Origin: Planococcus citri
Lineage: Eukaryota; Arthropoda; Insecta; Hemiptera; Pseudococcidae
Assembly: GCF_950023065.1 (NCBI RefSeq)
Contig: NC_088678.1
Span: 74,805,590 to 74,869,589, forward strand
DNA length: 64,000 nucleotides
Reading direction: 5' to 3'
Position 1 is the first letter of the stretch; each line of letters begins with the position of its first letter. A model generated the notes under the pieces. That model was given only the letters and a program-made list of their open reading frames with translations. It searched no databases and had not been told where the DNA came from. Positions 43,979 through 55,441 of the stretch are shown here, piece by piece. The position numbers were made by a program, and so were the translations under genes.

Positions 43979-44340
43979 TGCCACTAGTAAATCCATACAC
44001 AATAGTTATTACCAATTTAGAATCTTGGAAAAACAAAATTTTCAGAATTACGTGATCGCTTTTTTGGGGACCCCTCCTAAATTAACAGAATCCCTAATGA
44101 GAACATTACGTATTCTAGCTTTTACGTAAGTAAGTACCTCCTACCTACAATACTATTTTATAATTTATTTTTCAATTAACAATAATACGCTTTTCACTCC
44201 ATGTTTTTTTTTTCAAAATTTTGGCATTTATTGGGCATAGTTGACTAAGATAGGCGAATGTGCCCCCAGCTCATGCAGTGTGTTCAGCCGCAAATATTAA
44301 CAGCAGCGAAAGTTAAAACATTACATACTCTAACAAATGT
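43979..44340 (+). pseudogene. U10: fragments of exon 3 (two)
   Basis: 43979-44125 matches exon 3 and ends in the intact phase-2 donor TTTTAC|GTAAGT. 44241-44338 is another exon ending ACATACTCTAACAAAT|GTAAGT, as in U7. No promoter block or later exons. It leads into the COQ3 fragment. Confidence 0.45.
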
Positions 44341-44549
44341 AAGTACCTACTACCTATACTATTTTATAATTTATTTTTCAATAAACCATTTGAGTGGCTT
44401 TTGAGTAATGAGTTAATTACTCAAAAAGGTCCTTAGACCCTTTTTTCAGATTGGCTCGAATGATTTTTTTCAAACCTGGACCAATATGTATTTAGCTTTA
44501 TATTAGGGGCATCCATGAAAAAATTTTGAGTTTCCCCCACCATTCTCAA

Positions 44550-44880
44550 CCTCAAACACATGTTCAACATAATTCCAAAAAGGACTCACTATTACGAGTT
44601 CATCGCTCCCAAAGATTTGAAAAGTAATTGTTCAAATGATTTCTACTCCTTATTTTAATCATTCTCATTCAGATATCCAACTTTTTTACACGCTTTTTCA
44701 AAATTTCAGTTCACAGATAAATGTGAGATTAAAAACGTCGATGGAATATTATGTATTACAATCCATTCAGAAAAGAGTTCGTGAATTCTCGTCCTTGGTC
44801 GCTGTATACGTATTACGTAATACGTACCTACTTATGGGATTCATGCTTAAAAAATCAATACCCGTTAATGGTTTATGTTA
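44550..44880 (+). pseudogene. COQ3 fragment: exons 6-7 with intron
   Basis: About 44550-44625 matches the end of COQ3 exon 6 (HMFNIIPK.THYYEFIAPKDL, internally shortened) and 44717 to about 44880 matches exon 7 (DKCEIKNVDGI, YNPFRKEFVNSR, LMGFMLK) with the intron between. Disabled by deletions and by an inserted TACGTATTACGTAATACGTA stretch. It complements the 3327-3811 fragment, which has exons 3-5. Confidence 0.85.
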
Positions 44881-45193
44881 CGTAATTATTTAATAGGTAT
44901 GCTTTCTTACAACTTCACTACGAAATATAGAGGTTGACACAATCATAATAATTTTCACTGGTCATTTCATGTCAAATCTGCCTAAACGATTCATTCGTCA
45001 ACAAGAACTGTCATACGAAGAAATGTAGGATTATTATTAAAGATTTCAAAAATCCGTTCAATTATTATGCAGAATCTGAAATTAAAATTTTCACAATTTG
45101 AAATGATTATTTGAAATTGAATTTTTAAATTGAATTTCTAAATTAAATTTCTAAATTGTTCAAAAAAAATGGTCTTTGAAAATTAGATATATA

Positions 45194-46283
45194 CAGTATG
45201 CCACAAAAGTAGTGCTCGGTATAGCTTTTATTTCCAAGTGGAAAGATAGCTAGCGAGATGAATGCATCGGCATTGAGTAGGGAAAAATAAGAGCTTTCAG
45301 AAGCGACCTTGAAATTTTCTGGCCTATGCACAGGGTGTCCCTAAATTGAAAAACTGGTTCAGTAAAAAAATTCAAACTGATTTTTATTGGCGCAATCACG
45401 CAATGCATTCCACACACCAAGGCGACAAAAACGTGATATGAATTTTTTGAAACCGGTTCATTAATTTGCAACCAGTGGACAAAAAATACCCAACAATTGT
45501 AGATATAGAGAAAAAGGTTTGAAACAAGAGTTGTAGAGCATGAAAAATTACACAATTCTTTCTAATCACGTTTTGAAACCAGTTCATTGGTTCGCAATTA
45601 GCAAGCAGTTTTTGACAATCACCTAAAAATTAAAGATAAAGAAAAAACTTTAAACAAAAGTTGCAGACGCAGAGCGTGAAAAATTGAACCATTTTTGCTG
45701 ATCATATTTTGAAAATGGCTAATTAATTTGCAACCAGGTAACTTTCGATCGCTTGCTGCAAATTAATGAACTGGTTTCAAAATCTGATCAGCAAAAATGG
45801 TACAATTGTTCACGCTCTACAACTTTTGTTTCAATCTTTTTTTTCTATCTCTAATTTTTAGGCGATTGTCAAAAAACTGCTTGCTAAATGCGAACCAATG
45901 AACCGGTTTCAAAATGTGATTAGACAAAATTTTGTACTTAATTTTTCATGCTCTACAACTTTCGTTTTAAGCCTTTTTCTCTATCTACAATTTTTGGGTA
46001 TTTTTTGTCAACTGGTTGCAAATTAATGAACGGGTTTCAAAAAATTCATATCACGTTTTTGTCGCCTTGGTGTGTACAATACATTGCGCCAATAAAAACC
46101 AGTTTGAATTTTTTTGACCAAACCGGTTTTTCAATTTTGTGACACCCTGTGCATGGGCTAGAAATTTTGAAAGTCGCTTTTGAAATCTCTTCTTTTTCCC
46201 TACTCAACCACCGCTTCATTTATTTCGCTAGCTATTTCCACCTGGAAATAAAAGCTACCGAGCACTTCTTTTGTGTCATACTG
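45194..46283. mobile_element. Near-perfect 1.09-kb palindrome flanked by TA
   Basis: Ends CAGTATGCCACAAAAGTAGT at 45194 and the complement of CAGTATGACACAAAAGAAGT at 46283, with TA on both sides. The two halves (about 540 bases each) are inverted copies over almost their whole length (CACCAAGGCGACAAAAACGTG, GAAACCGGTTCATT, CACTTGGAAATAAAAGC-type words), centred near 45740. Within each arm a motif TTTGAAACC(A/G)GTTCATT repeats about every 150 bases. No transposase. Fold-back MITE of Tc1/mariner target type. Confidence 0.9.
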
Positions 46284-46399
46284 TACTTTTACCACGTTTA
46301 TAAATCTGAGATAAGATTATGCATGGTTATTAGAAAAAAATTGTTTTGAAATTTATCTCAAATATGATACACTGCACGCGCTTGTATAAATTAATTGAC

Positions 46400-46960
46400 T
46401 GCACGCCCTAAAAAAATAGAGACGTTCTTTTTTTTGTTTTTTTTTCTGTTTCAAAAAATATCTCCGTTTTTTTTTCTGTTTTAAAATTTAATAATAGGTA
46501 GGTATTTCTGTGTTGTTTTTTTTCTTTTCAATTTTTTTTTTTTTTTTTTTTTGATTCAAAAAATATCCCCGTATTTCTGTTTTAAAATTCATTTACCTAT
46601 ATGTATTTCAGTGTTTTTTTCTTTTCAAAAAATGTTCAACGATTGTTTGCGGTACTTGTTCGGTGGATTTTCAATAACAGTAATTATTTATCTTATAACT
46701 AGGGCTAGGATTTTTATGTAAGTGCATATTTTTTCTCGTTATACTAGATAGCACATATCCAAGTTATCTTTGCGATTCATGAGATTCTGAATCCGTATCC
46801 AAAAGTTTATAGCGCATATTTGTGCATATTTCGACCATACATGCATAAAAAATGCATATTTTCGTCAAAAAATGGCTGAAAACTGCATATTTGAGGTTAT
46901 TAGTGTATATTTTTGCTAGAACTGGTCAAAAATCCCTTCTATCAACGTAACCTACGTGAC
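46400..46960. other. T-rich spacer
   Basis: Contains a T run of about 24 at 46528-46551 and repeated TTTTTTTCTGTTTCAAAAAATAT phrases. No gene seen. Confidence 0.45.
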
Positions 46961-47760
46961 AGCTCGTTCTGATCGTATTAATCTGTGAAGATTTGATCGG
47001 GGGAAAAAGAAATATGTCCTTCGGCTTGCGTTTTTATTCACCCTGATGAACCCGCCAAAAACGATAATTGAAAAAGGGAAGTTATTCTACATGATAAGTA
47101 CACATTTATTACGTGTTAAAAATCAAATAATGTCCAGTAAGTAAGGCTAGAAACGAAAAAACGTTAAGATTATTCTTCGGCTTGCCCAGCGCTCATTTGT
47201 CGTTCGACTTGGCCAACAACTTCAGACAGCTGTACTTTTATCGCGCTAGTCGAGATATTACACAATAATATAAGCAAAATTTGACATTTTCCTCCTCCCC
47301 ACGCCTCACCCTTCACCTCTACAAAAAAAATAAGTCCAGATTCGAACTCTGAGGCCTCGAAAACGTATCGATCCATATTACACGATAATATACTTGAGCA
47401 AAATTTGACATTTCCCCCTCCCCACACCTCACCGCCACCCCTACCAAAAAAATAAGTCCAGATTCGAACTCTGAGGCCTCGAAAACGTATCGATCCATAT
47501 TACACGATAATATAAGCAAAATTTGACATTTTTCCCCTCCCCACGCCTCACCTTACACCTCTACAAAAAAATAACTCCAGATTCGAATTCTACAACCTCG
47601 AAAACATATTACCTAATCATCATATTACACATCTGTGAGGATCGAATCCTAATTATCGCCGTTTTTATGGGGTCAGGGCCCACAGTGGGGGGGATTGAAT
47701 TGAAGCCAACACTAGAAAAAGGATCTGGGACACCCATACAGGTGATTCCCACTTGAAATT
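46960..47760. repeat. Duplicated block SD6 copy a, with tandem units of about 115 bases
   Basis: At about 47240-47640 three tandem units repeat CATATTACACGATAATATA, AGCAAAATTTGACATTTTCC, CTCCCCACGCCTCACC, ATAAGTCCAGATTCGAACTC. The whole block recurs at 57400-58080 in direct orientation, with the same leading phrases TCCTTCGGCTTGC and CACCCTGATGAACCCG. Confidence 0.75.
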
Positions 47761-47859
47761 TTCCAAAAAAATGATTTTTGTTTTTCAAAATTATGCATAT
47801 GAAAATTGACCTCTTTTTTTGAGAATTACTCAGAGACAAGTTGCCTTTTTTGAAAATTA

Positions 47860-48400
47860 TTGAAGGAGCAAAATACGTTTTCAAAATCCAAGACCCAGAA
47901 TCCAATTTTGACCCTGGGAGTCGGAAATACTTTGAAAAATGAAAAAATTACCTATTGTGTCATTTTGCCCCACTTGCAAATTGAAGGGGCTACAAATGAT
48001 TTTCAATTTCAAAAAATTGCAATGAAAAAATTGAATGCGGAAATGAATACTACGTCAAAAAATGAACAAAATTTGTTATGTTATGATCATTTTTTTTCTT
48101 ATTCTAAAATTTAAAAAGTTTTTGAGGCTCAAAAATTATAAATTTGATGAACTTTTTAGCAAATCAAAAATTGTTGAGCTTTAAAAACTTGTTACCTAAA
48201 TTTTAGAGCGAGAAAAAAAAATGATCATAACAAACTTTGTTTATCTTTTGACGTAGGTAGTATTCATTTCCGCATTAAATTTTTGTATCGCGACTTTTTG
48301 AAACTAAAAATCATTTTGTAGCTCTTTCAATTAGCAAGTTAGGCAAAAAGTCATAGTAGGTGATTTTCTCCATTTTTCAAAATCCTATTCATACAACCAG
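47860..48400. mobile_element. Fold-back element, arms about 230 bases
   Basis: Inverted arms around about 48150: CTTGCAAATTGAAGGGGCTA against TAGCTCTTTCAATTAGCAAG, and GTTATGATCATTTTTTTTCT against AGAAAAAAAAATGATCATAAC. Related to 32747-33379. Confidence 0.65.
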
Positions 48401-48419
48401 TATAGACGACTACCACCTT

Positions 48420-48640
48420 ATATATATGTTATGGACCAAGTCCGAAATTGTACAATTCGGAGATGGTATACAGCTAATTTTGTACAATTTCCAAAGTGTC
48501 CGGACCAAGCGTGAATAATCCTTTTTCATCGGGCGTGGTTTGTACCATGCCCGGAGAGTCCGGACAAAGTGTTCGACTTGGTACAGATTGTGTTGTGCAA
48601 AGTCCGAAGTATAATTTTATAATGAATGATTTCGAATTAC
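48420..48640. repeat. Imperfect repeats of a TCCGGACCAAG/TCCGAAATTGTACA phrase
   Basis: Words such as GGACCAAGTCCGAAATTGTA, GTGTCCGGACCAAGCGTG, GAGTCCGGACAAAGTGTTCG and CAAAGTCCGAAG lie within 200 bases and are partly palindromic. Function unknown. Confidence 0.4.
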
Positions 48641-49029
48641 ATGTTTACTGTTCTAAGAAGAAATGAATCAATGCTCCAGTTTGTAAATATGTAAGTATGT
48701 GCATGTGCAAGCGTATCTCACCGACCTCTACTTCAAAACTGTCAAGTAATATCGAATGAAAATCAGTAGATGTACCTAATAAATTAGTAAGTAAGTATTT
48801 TTTTCATTGTGTCTTATTGTGTTTCCTTATAATGTGTTAGTATGTTAGTTTTCAGTTTTTTTTTCATTTTTTGATCAACGGTCTTTCTTTTACCAAAGCT
48901 ATTATTTTCGCTCAAGTCGAGAGCTGCCAGCTGTCCTTTTTTTTACTAGGTATCGTTAATTTTCAACAAGTGCAATCATATGTTGAATTTTTATAGCATC
49001 TAGGTAGTGTAAAGATTCCCAAAACCAGG

Positions 49030-50210
49030 ATGTAACTGTAAGTGATAATTTTTCTACATGAGTACAGTCAATAAGAGCGAACAGTTGAACTAAAATTTAA
49101 AAGTGTAGGAATTGTTTCTGTATTTGAAAAGGTATTACTATAAGTAAGAGGATAATGTGAACTATACATTTCTTAATTTACACATAGCTGGTGTAGTTAC
49201 TATGTGAATACTTAGATGTACCTACTGAAGACTAATTTAGGAATTATTCCTTTGTATGGGCTCAATGTTACCACATGAATGTCCCAATTCAAACGAATAT
49301 GCGACTTCAACCTGTACACATAGGAGTATCAAGTTCAACTATTCGAATGACGTGTAATGTATTCGTCTAGGCAAGACTATCTTATACGCTTTGATAACCT
49401 TAATGAAAGACAAGAAATTTGAAAGATGAATTAAATTTGCCAAGCAAAAGCCAAGTAAAAAACTGCCTTACATAAAACAGAGCCATGAAAAATCAATCAC
49501 ATGCGATGCAGATATTGAAAAATTAGAAGGAAAAAATCGTGTGTCAAATCTGCCACAAATGCAGCTAAAGAATACCAAGTTATAGCCATATAAAATCCAA
49601 TCTGTGTCGCGTGCACATCTGTAAGAAGTGTAAAATATGCTTGCTCATGTTTATATTGTGTTAGTGTTATTCATGCTGTAGTGAGATTATAGCTGCAAGA
49701 AAACCACGACAACAATGTCCTCCATAAAAGCAATGCAAATCAATAATTGTTTGGATCTGAAGACCTATCAAACAGAAATTGATGAAATTTAAAATACCTA
49801 TAGGTAAGTAATGTAAGTATGTAATAAGTACCTATCTAATATTTGGAACAATTCATAGCGATTGCGTGCTAAAGTTAAGAAATACCTAGGTAAGTACATG
49901 AAATATTAGATATTCAAAATTAATTCATTTTCATTATAAAAATTAAATCTACCTACGACATCAAAATTTTTCCAGTAGGATGTTGTGTTATTTATCTTGA
50001 TGAATGACATTTAAAACCATCAAGTACTAAATCTTGAAATTGTTTTATCATCATTAACATTCTACAAACGCCCAAATGTTGCTGCTAAAAATCATTCAGA
50101 GAACACTAGAATAGTTGTTAAGGGCAGATAATATCTGTCAGATGAGATTTTTTTACTACTTACATACCTACGAGTATGCATCGTTATTACAAATTTTTGT
50201 TCTTATTAAG
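49030..50210 (+). repeat. SD5 copy b, with traces of the small-gene family
   Basis: 49030-49240 matches the intron region before exon 4 of U units, and 49980-50210 matches 35250-35490. In between, 49445-49650 looks like a decayed exon (open for about 50 codons, KQKPSKKLPYIKQSHEKS.., then a frameshift into CQICHKC and SHIKSNLCRVHICKKC, zinc-finger-like). ATG at about 49712 opens MSSIKAMQINNCLDLKTYQ.. and stops at TAA, a longer sister of 39349. Confidence 0.4.
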
Positions 50211-50214
50211 TAAT

Positions 50215-51005
50215 ATTTTCAAAAATCTACTGGAAGCTCCAGTAATTTTCAAAAAATCATTGGAGGCTCTAAAATGACTTGAAATTTACCAGAAGTCGTC
50301 TTCAGAGGGTGTTAAAATTGGAGTGCAGAGTAAATTTCAGCTTTCCATCTCCATTTGATGAAATTTTGTGAAAATTTAAAGTTTCAAAAATCTGCTGGAG
50401 GCTTCAGGAATTTTCAAAAAGTCGCTGGAGGATCCAAAACGACTTGAAATTCACCTGCAGTACTTCGTAGCGTATTGAAATTAGTTTTTAGAATAAATTT
50501 TAGCTTTAAGTAGAACTCCAATTTGATGGAATTTTGTGGGAATTTAGAGATTCAAAAATCTGCTGGAGGCTCCAAAACTGCTCAAAACGGGTTGAAACCG
50601 TTTCCAATCGATTTGGCATGTCGAAAATAGGGTATATCCCAAATTTCAGCTTTCTTGATCAATTTGGTAAAATTTTGATTTTTTCCCTCATGTTTGGCCT
50701 AAATTCGATTTTCAAAAATTCACCAAAAATCGAAAAACCTACTTTAGAGCTTGAAATTTTGACAGGTGATAAATTTTTGCATGATCTTTCGATCTACTTT
50801 TGTAAAGTTTGAAAAAGTTCGTGCAAGTCCTATGTTAAAACGCAAAATCTGCGATTTTGGCTGACCTGTCAATCAAAATGGCCGCCATTTTGTAAGTAAG
50901 GCCAACTTTTTTTTTGACAAGTTTGCTTTAAAATGTTCCTTAGGATGTCCCTTTTAAGAAAAAAGTTGTCCCGGAGGATCGGCGGGGGGGGGGGGGGGTG
51001 CAATT
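50215..51005. mobile_element. Copy of the 14-16 kb repeat family
   Basis: Shares CTTTCCATCTCCATTTGATG, GTCGTCTTCAGAGGGTG and GGAGGCTCCAAAAC-type words with 15180-15960, and an end GTTGTCCCGGAGGATCGGCG (then a run of G) that matches, inverted, the left edge at about 13965. Also carries AAAATGGCCGCCATTTTG, a small palindrome. Confidence 0.6.
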
Positions 51006-51149
51006 ACTCATATTGTCATATGCCGGACTATTATGATAACATGTTTGAAATTAATCACTCAAGGCAGGAAAATCCGTAAAAAAATCCATTTTTTATTTTT
51101 TCGAAGCTTCATTCAAGTAGGAAGTTCAACAAGTACATACCTTCATAAG

Positions 51150-52420
51150 TACCTACGAATGCATTTTTTCCAAAAATAATAAATGGAGAAACTCCCGTAT
51201 CAAAACAAAAAAAAACTAAAAAAAGAGGCGACAAAGCAAACTGATAAAATACATATAACACCTTTACCCAAATCCGACTCCACAAACCAACTCTTTCTGA
51301 AAACTACGTACATACCTATCCCAATCCCAATAAAAATAAAGTATTCGAAAAAATCTCACCCAGCGAGGAAAATAATTTCTCAAACCGTACGTACTACCAA
51401 CTCAATCTAAATCAATTTAACCCGACCGAGTCGAACCAATTATTAAATATAAAGCGCGACAATTTTTATAAAATGGAAAAAATTCCATTCGGTATCTCGC
51501 CTCGCAACCTTAGCTTAGCACTCGTCGAATGGCTTATTTTGCGCATGCAGCCAACCAAGCAGGTACACCGGCTGAATACCGATGTTATCCTATACGATCA
51601 TAATGGCACTTTCTCGGCGACTAAAACTTATGAAACAAGTTTTTATTAAAACCGAAGCAGAAGCATCGATCGTTCAAAAAATATAACTATAATGCTTAGT
51701 CGAGCCAAAGGATAAAAAAATACACCAACGACGACGATCCGAGATATCAAGTGGATCGAGCGTGACACGCATCTCGTATTTTTTTCTTCCAAAAAAAAAA
51801 GGCAGAAAAAAAATCAAAATGTAAATGTCTGCGGTAAATATGCGGCGTAGAGGTACTCGTATTTGTAATAGGTACCTACGTATTTCTCCGGTGTGTTGTG
51901 ATTTTCACCTCATCGACATCGACATCGGTGCCAAAAAGCGAAACGTAGATGTCTTATGGAAATTTCAAAAAGCGAAAAATATGTCAAGTATCTCCCGTCG
52001 GAATTCCTTCGCTTTCCAAGAGGGTATAGGAGACGAGTCGTGTCGATAATTTGGAAATAACGACGAAGCCACTTTACGTTCCTCTCCTATTCCTACCTAT
52101 ACGAATATTATTCGGGCGTGAATGAAATAACGCGTCATTAGTTTTCATTTAGCAAAGTCGAAATGTACCTACCTATTTATGGTGTTTTTTTCCCTACCAT
52201 GTCTCAAAAGCGACAAATTGTAAATGAGCCACTTTCTTGTCTGTACGAGTACGTTGGATTGCTACCTAAGTGTTTGGTTCGTTGAGCGAATTCCTTCGTG
52301 ATACCATCCTTGCTCTAATAAAACACGATTTCGAATTTTTTTTTCATCAATTTCGAACAACTTTGGAGTAGTTTTATTTTTAGGGGAGGTGCTAAGAAAA
52401 TATACATTCATTCTCAATAA
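51150..52420. other. Non-repetitive, CG-containing region; no certain gene
   Basis: The least repetitive stretch in the right half, with many CG dinucleotides (for example GAACGACGATCC-like and CTCGTATTT words). Two + frames (51183-51410, K/T/P-rich; 51825-52049, R/S-rich, MSAVNMRRRGTRICNRY) have no splice support. A 5' flank or UTR of a gene is possible. Confidence 0.3.
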
Positions 52421-52499
52421 CTCATAAGAGTGGTAATGCCATCTCTTTGCCCATTTTAGAAAACATACAATACTGGAGAAAGGACGCAGGGGTCGTTAA

Positions 52500-53340
52500 A
52501 TGAAATAATAAACTCGTCTGAGACCTTAAATTAGTGGAAATCAACTCATCATACGAGTACAATATTTTGATGGATTTTCGATTTCTTTTTTCTGCAAAGT
52601 TACGAAACTTGTCACTCCCAATGCGTGAAAATTACGAACATCTTACCCCCCTCCCATCACCATAATCTCTGCCATGGTTTAGACAGACATTTTGGCGAGC
52701 CATCGAATGGAACTTGTTGAAAAATCTGAGCGAAAACAACGGCTCCATTTTATTTCAGGTTCCACGGTTTCAACGGAATAGGTTTGAAGACCACTGACGA
52801 TGTTAATAAAATTGCATACTCAGTTTGCCGTAAATACGAGTACAACAGGGGCGACTCACGCTGCGTATTATTTACGGCGAACCGAGTATGCTATTTTTTC
52901 GACGTCTGGGTATTTTGCAGCGTAATTTCCCGAAAAAAACACTTTGAATTCAGTCGAACCACTCCAAAAAGGTCGAAACCTAAACTTTATAAAAGATGAA
53001 ACCTCGAAGTGAAAAATGAAATAAACTTTTGTAGAGAGGGGGTAGGAAATTTAAACAAGTCATCAGCTAGTCGCTGGTTGCAAGAGAGTTTTTGCATTTG
53101 CGTTTACCATATTGGTTGATTTGATTAATAATTAATTACCTACTCTTTAAATTTCAACAACAGTACGAGTCCAAACTAAATTACATAGTTCGGATAGTAA
53201 TTATTCTTCGTAAAAGTTAAGTCTTGGATTTGGTATTGAAAATGGTAAATTGCTGATTGGTCAAGTGTTGACATTTATTCATATATGTACAATGTACATT
53301 CGCCAGAAATATTTGGATTTGTTTATATTTGTATCTAAAA
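52500..53340. repeat. Tandem block SD7 copy a, with a conserved hairpin
   Basis: Matches 60710-61000 and 63170-64000 (GAGACCTTAAATTAGTGGAA, CAATGCGTGAAAATTACGAA, GTTTGAAGACCACTGACGATG, AAATTGCTGATTGGTCAAGT). At about 52803-52890 a stem of about 28 bases pairs GCATACTCAGTTTGCCGTAA with TTACGGCGAACCGAGTATGC, and it is kept in the copy at about 63457-63540. The same frame is open in both. Confidence 0.65.
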
Positions 53341-53640
53341 TATTTTAAATTTATTTCGATTTTTGATTACGCATTTTTGGGATTTTATTTATATAATCAC
53401 CAAAAAAGAGAATACCTACTACCAAGTTTCATTAAAATGAAGTCGGATCAATTTCTTCTAAACTTAACCATTCTTTATAAAAACATTAAAATAAACGAAT
53501 AAAACTAAATTAAAAATTGAATTATAAATTAGTCTCAGATTCGACATTGATAAACACTAATCGCTGATTGGCTTATCAGAAATACTACTCGCTGATACCG
53601 GCTACGTGTTGATCTGAAGGAGCAAATTGATCAACAATAG

Positions 53641-54110
53641 AGTTTTTTCGCGCTTCGCGCAAAAACTCTAAAAATTACGATGCTTACGGCAAAAACAATT
53701 CTAGGGATTTTTTTCAGTAGGTTTGACGAAAAACTCGACTTTCGAAGCCAAAAAACAGATTTTCTAATTTTATTGCAAAAAAAAAACCTTCAGCCTTCAG
53801 CACTTTTTTTCAAACTTGAATTAAACATCAACCACGATCCAAAAAAATGAATTACGCGTAATTTCCATTTTGAAAATTTGAAACGAAATTACGAGTATAC
53901 AAACTAAGTCCCAAAATATAAACATTCGATAAAATTTTACAAATTTTCAAAAGCTTTCGCCCTCCCCTCTTCGCTTTTCTTTTTCAAATTTGAAATTTAA
54001 AACAAAAAACACTCACGCATTTAGCGTCAGAAGACCGACTTTTCTTTAAATAAAAATTTTTTACGAACGAATTGATTCACTTTTTTTGAAACATTTGTAC
54101 AGCAATTGAT
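53641..54110. repeat. SD8 copy a
   Basis: 53785-54010 recurs at 61325-61700 (CCTTCAGCCTTCAGCACTT, CATCAACCACGATCCAA, GAATTACGCGTAATTTCCAT, AACACTCACGCA). It begins with a short hairpin GAGTTTTTTCGCGCTTCGCGCAAAAACTC (53641). Confidence 0.6.
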
Positions 54111-54179
54111 CCGTTTACAATCGAATCGAATCATTTATGGACAATTGGCGATTAGGTAAATAAATTGATTGATTTCTTG

Positions 54180-54840
54180 GAGAATCATTCGATTGATTTG
54201 TAGGTGAATCATTCGCGAACGAGTTGAACAATAGTTACTAAATCAATCGCGAACGAATCGATTCGTACAAGTGACTCGTTCGAGAACGAATCTATTCGTA
54301 CAAGTGACTCGTTCGAGAACGAATCGATTCGTACAAGTGACTCGTTCGAGAACGAATCGATTCGTACAAGTGAATCGTTCGAGAACGAATCAATTAATTT
54401 GCTCTATTTTCAGTGAATCATTCACGAATGGATTGAATTATTTTTTGAGAATCATTCGTGAACGAAATGATTTGTATAGGTGAATCATTCGCGAACGAAT
54501 TGATTCGTATAAGTGACTCGTTCGCGAATGAATAGATTCATTTGCTCTATTTTTAGTGAATCATTCGCGAACGAAATGATTCGTATTAGTGATTCATTCA
54601 CGAGGGAATCGATTCATATTGGTGACTCATTTGCGAACGAATCGATTCATTTGCTCAAATTTTTAGTGAATCATTCACGAACGGATTGAATTATTTTTTG
54701 TGAATCATTCGCGAACGAAATGATTTGTATAGGTGAATCATTCGCAAACGAATTGATTCGTATAAGTGACTCGTTCGCGAAGGAATCGATTCGTATAAGT
54801 GACTCATTCGCGAACGAATCGATTCATTTACTCAATTGTT
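54180..54840. repeat. Minisatellite with period of about 33 bases
   Basis: Units of the form GTGACTCGTTCGAGAACGAA plus TCGATTCGTACAA. Near-identical at 54270-54390 and more diverged to 54840, with ATTTGCTC(T/A)ATTTTTAGTG variants between. Each unit is close to a palindrome (TTCGCGAACGAA, AATCGATT). A period of 33 keeps one frame open for about four units (MTRSRTN-FVQV repeats of 11 residues), which I regard as a by-product. Confidence 0.85.
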
Positions 54841-55270
54841 GATGAATACTCTAGGGATTTTTTCAGTAGGTTTTTTTTAAACGAAGAGCTCGGCTTTCGA
54901 AGCCAAAAAACAGAGATTTTTCAAATTTTGACAAAATACGACTTTTTTGTAATCTTGGCCAAAAACAGTTTATTTGCATTTTCAAAAAAGCATTTTTTTG
55001 CCATTTAAAAAAAAAATGTTGCTATTTTTAATGCGAAAAACCCGAGTTTTTGCCAAAATATCGTTTTCTTTTTGTCGAAATATCAAAACGCCGTGTTTTT
55101 TGCCAAAGTTACAAAAAGGCATACTTATTTTGGCTTCAAAAGTCGAGTTTCTCGGCAAAATCACTGCAAGAAATTGTGTAGTTTTTGTTGCTACTATTTC
55201 AGAGGAAAAAAATCTTCATAAAAATATTCCATAAATTCTCCCCCTCCCCAACAAAAATGTGTGGGGTATA

Positions 55271-55441
55271 AATCCTATGAATGTACATCAATTGCCATTA
55301 CCACAATCAATTATTAAACAAGTAATGAAATTCGAATCCTTATTGTATTCATCATCATCTTCTTTTGATAGTGACTTCTCAAATGATTCACAAGATTTCG
55401 TCACTTCAGATGTATGTAGTACATTTGGGTGTACAAGTTAG
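55271..55441 (+). CDS. Possible small Ser/Asp-rich ORF
   Basis: Open from ATG at about 55277 (MNVHQLPLPQSIIKQVMKFE), then a run of Ser and acidic residues (SSSSSFDSDFSND), ending TAG at 55439-55441. Codon use is less T-biased than the surroundings. No acceptor or copy to support it; unrecognised. Confidence 0.22.
   Translation, partial: NPMNVHQLPLPQSIIKQVMKFESLLYSSSSSFDSDFSNDSQDFVTSDVCSTFGCTS

Noticed and set aside
47300..47480. TCCAGATTCGAACTCTGAGG as a tRNA T-arm
   Set aside because: Only the T-loop-like word is present; no acceptor, D or anticodon arms can be paired around it, and it belongs to the tandem unit of about 115 bases.
54271..54483. 70-codon repeat protein (TRSRTN.FVQV)
   Set aside because: The 33-base period keeps a frame open by arithmetic; diverged units shift frame, and there is no start context or exon structure.
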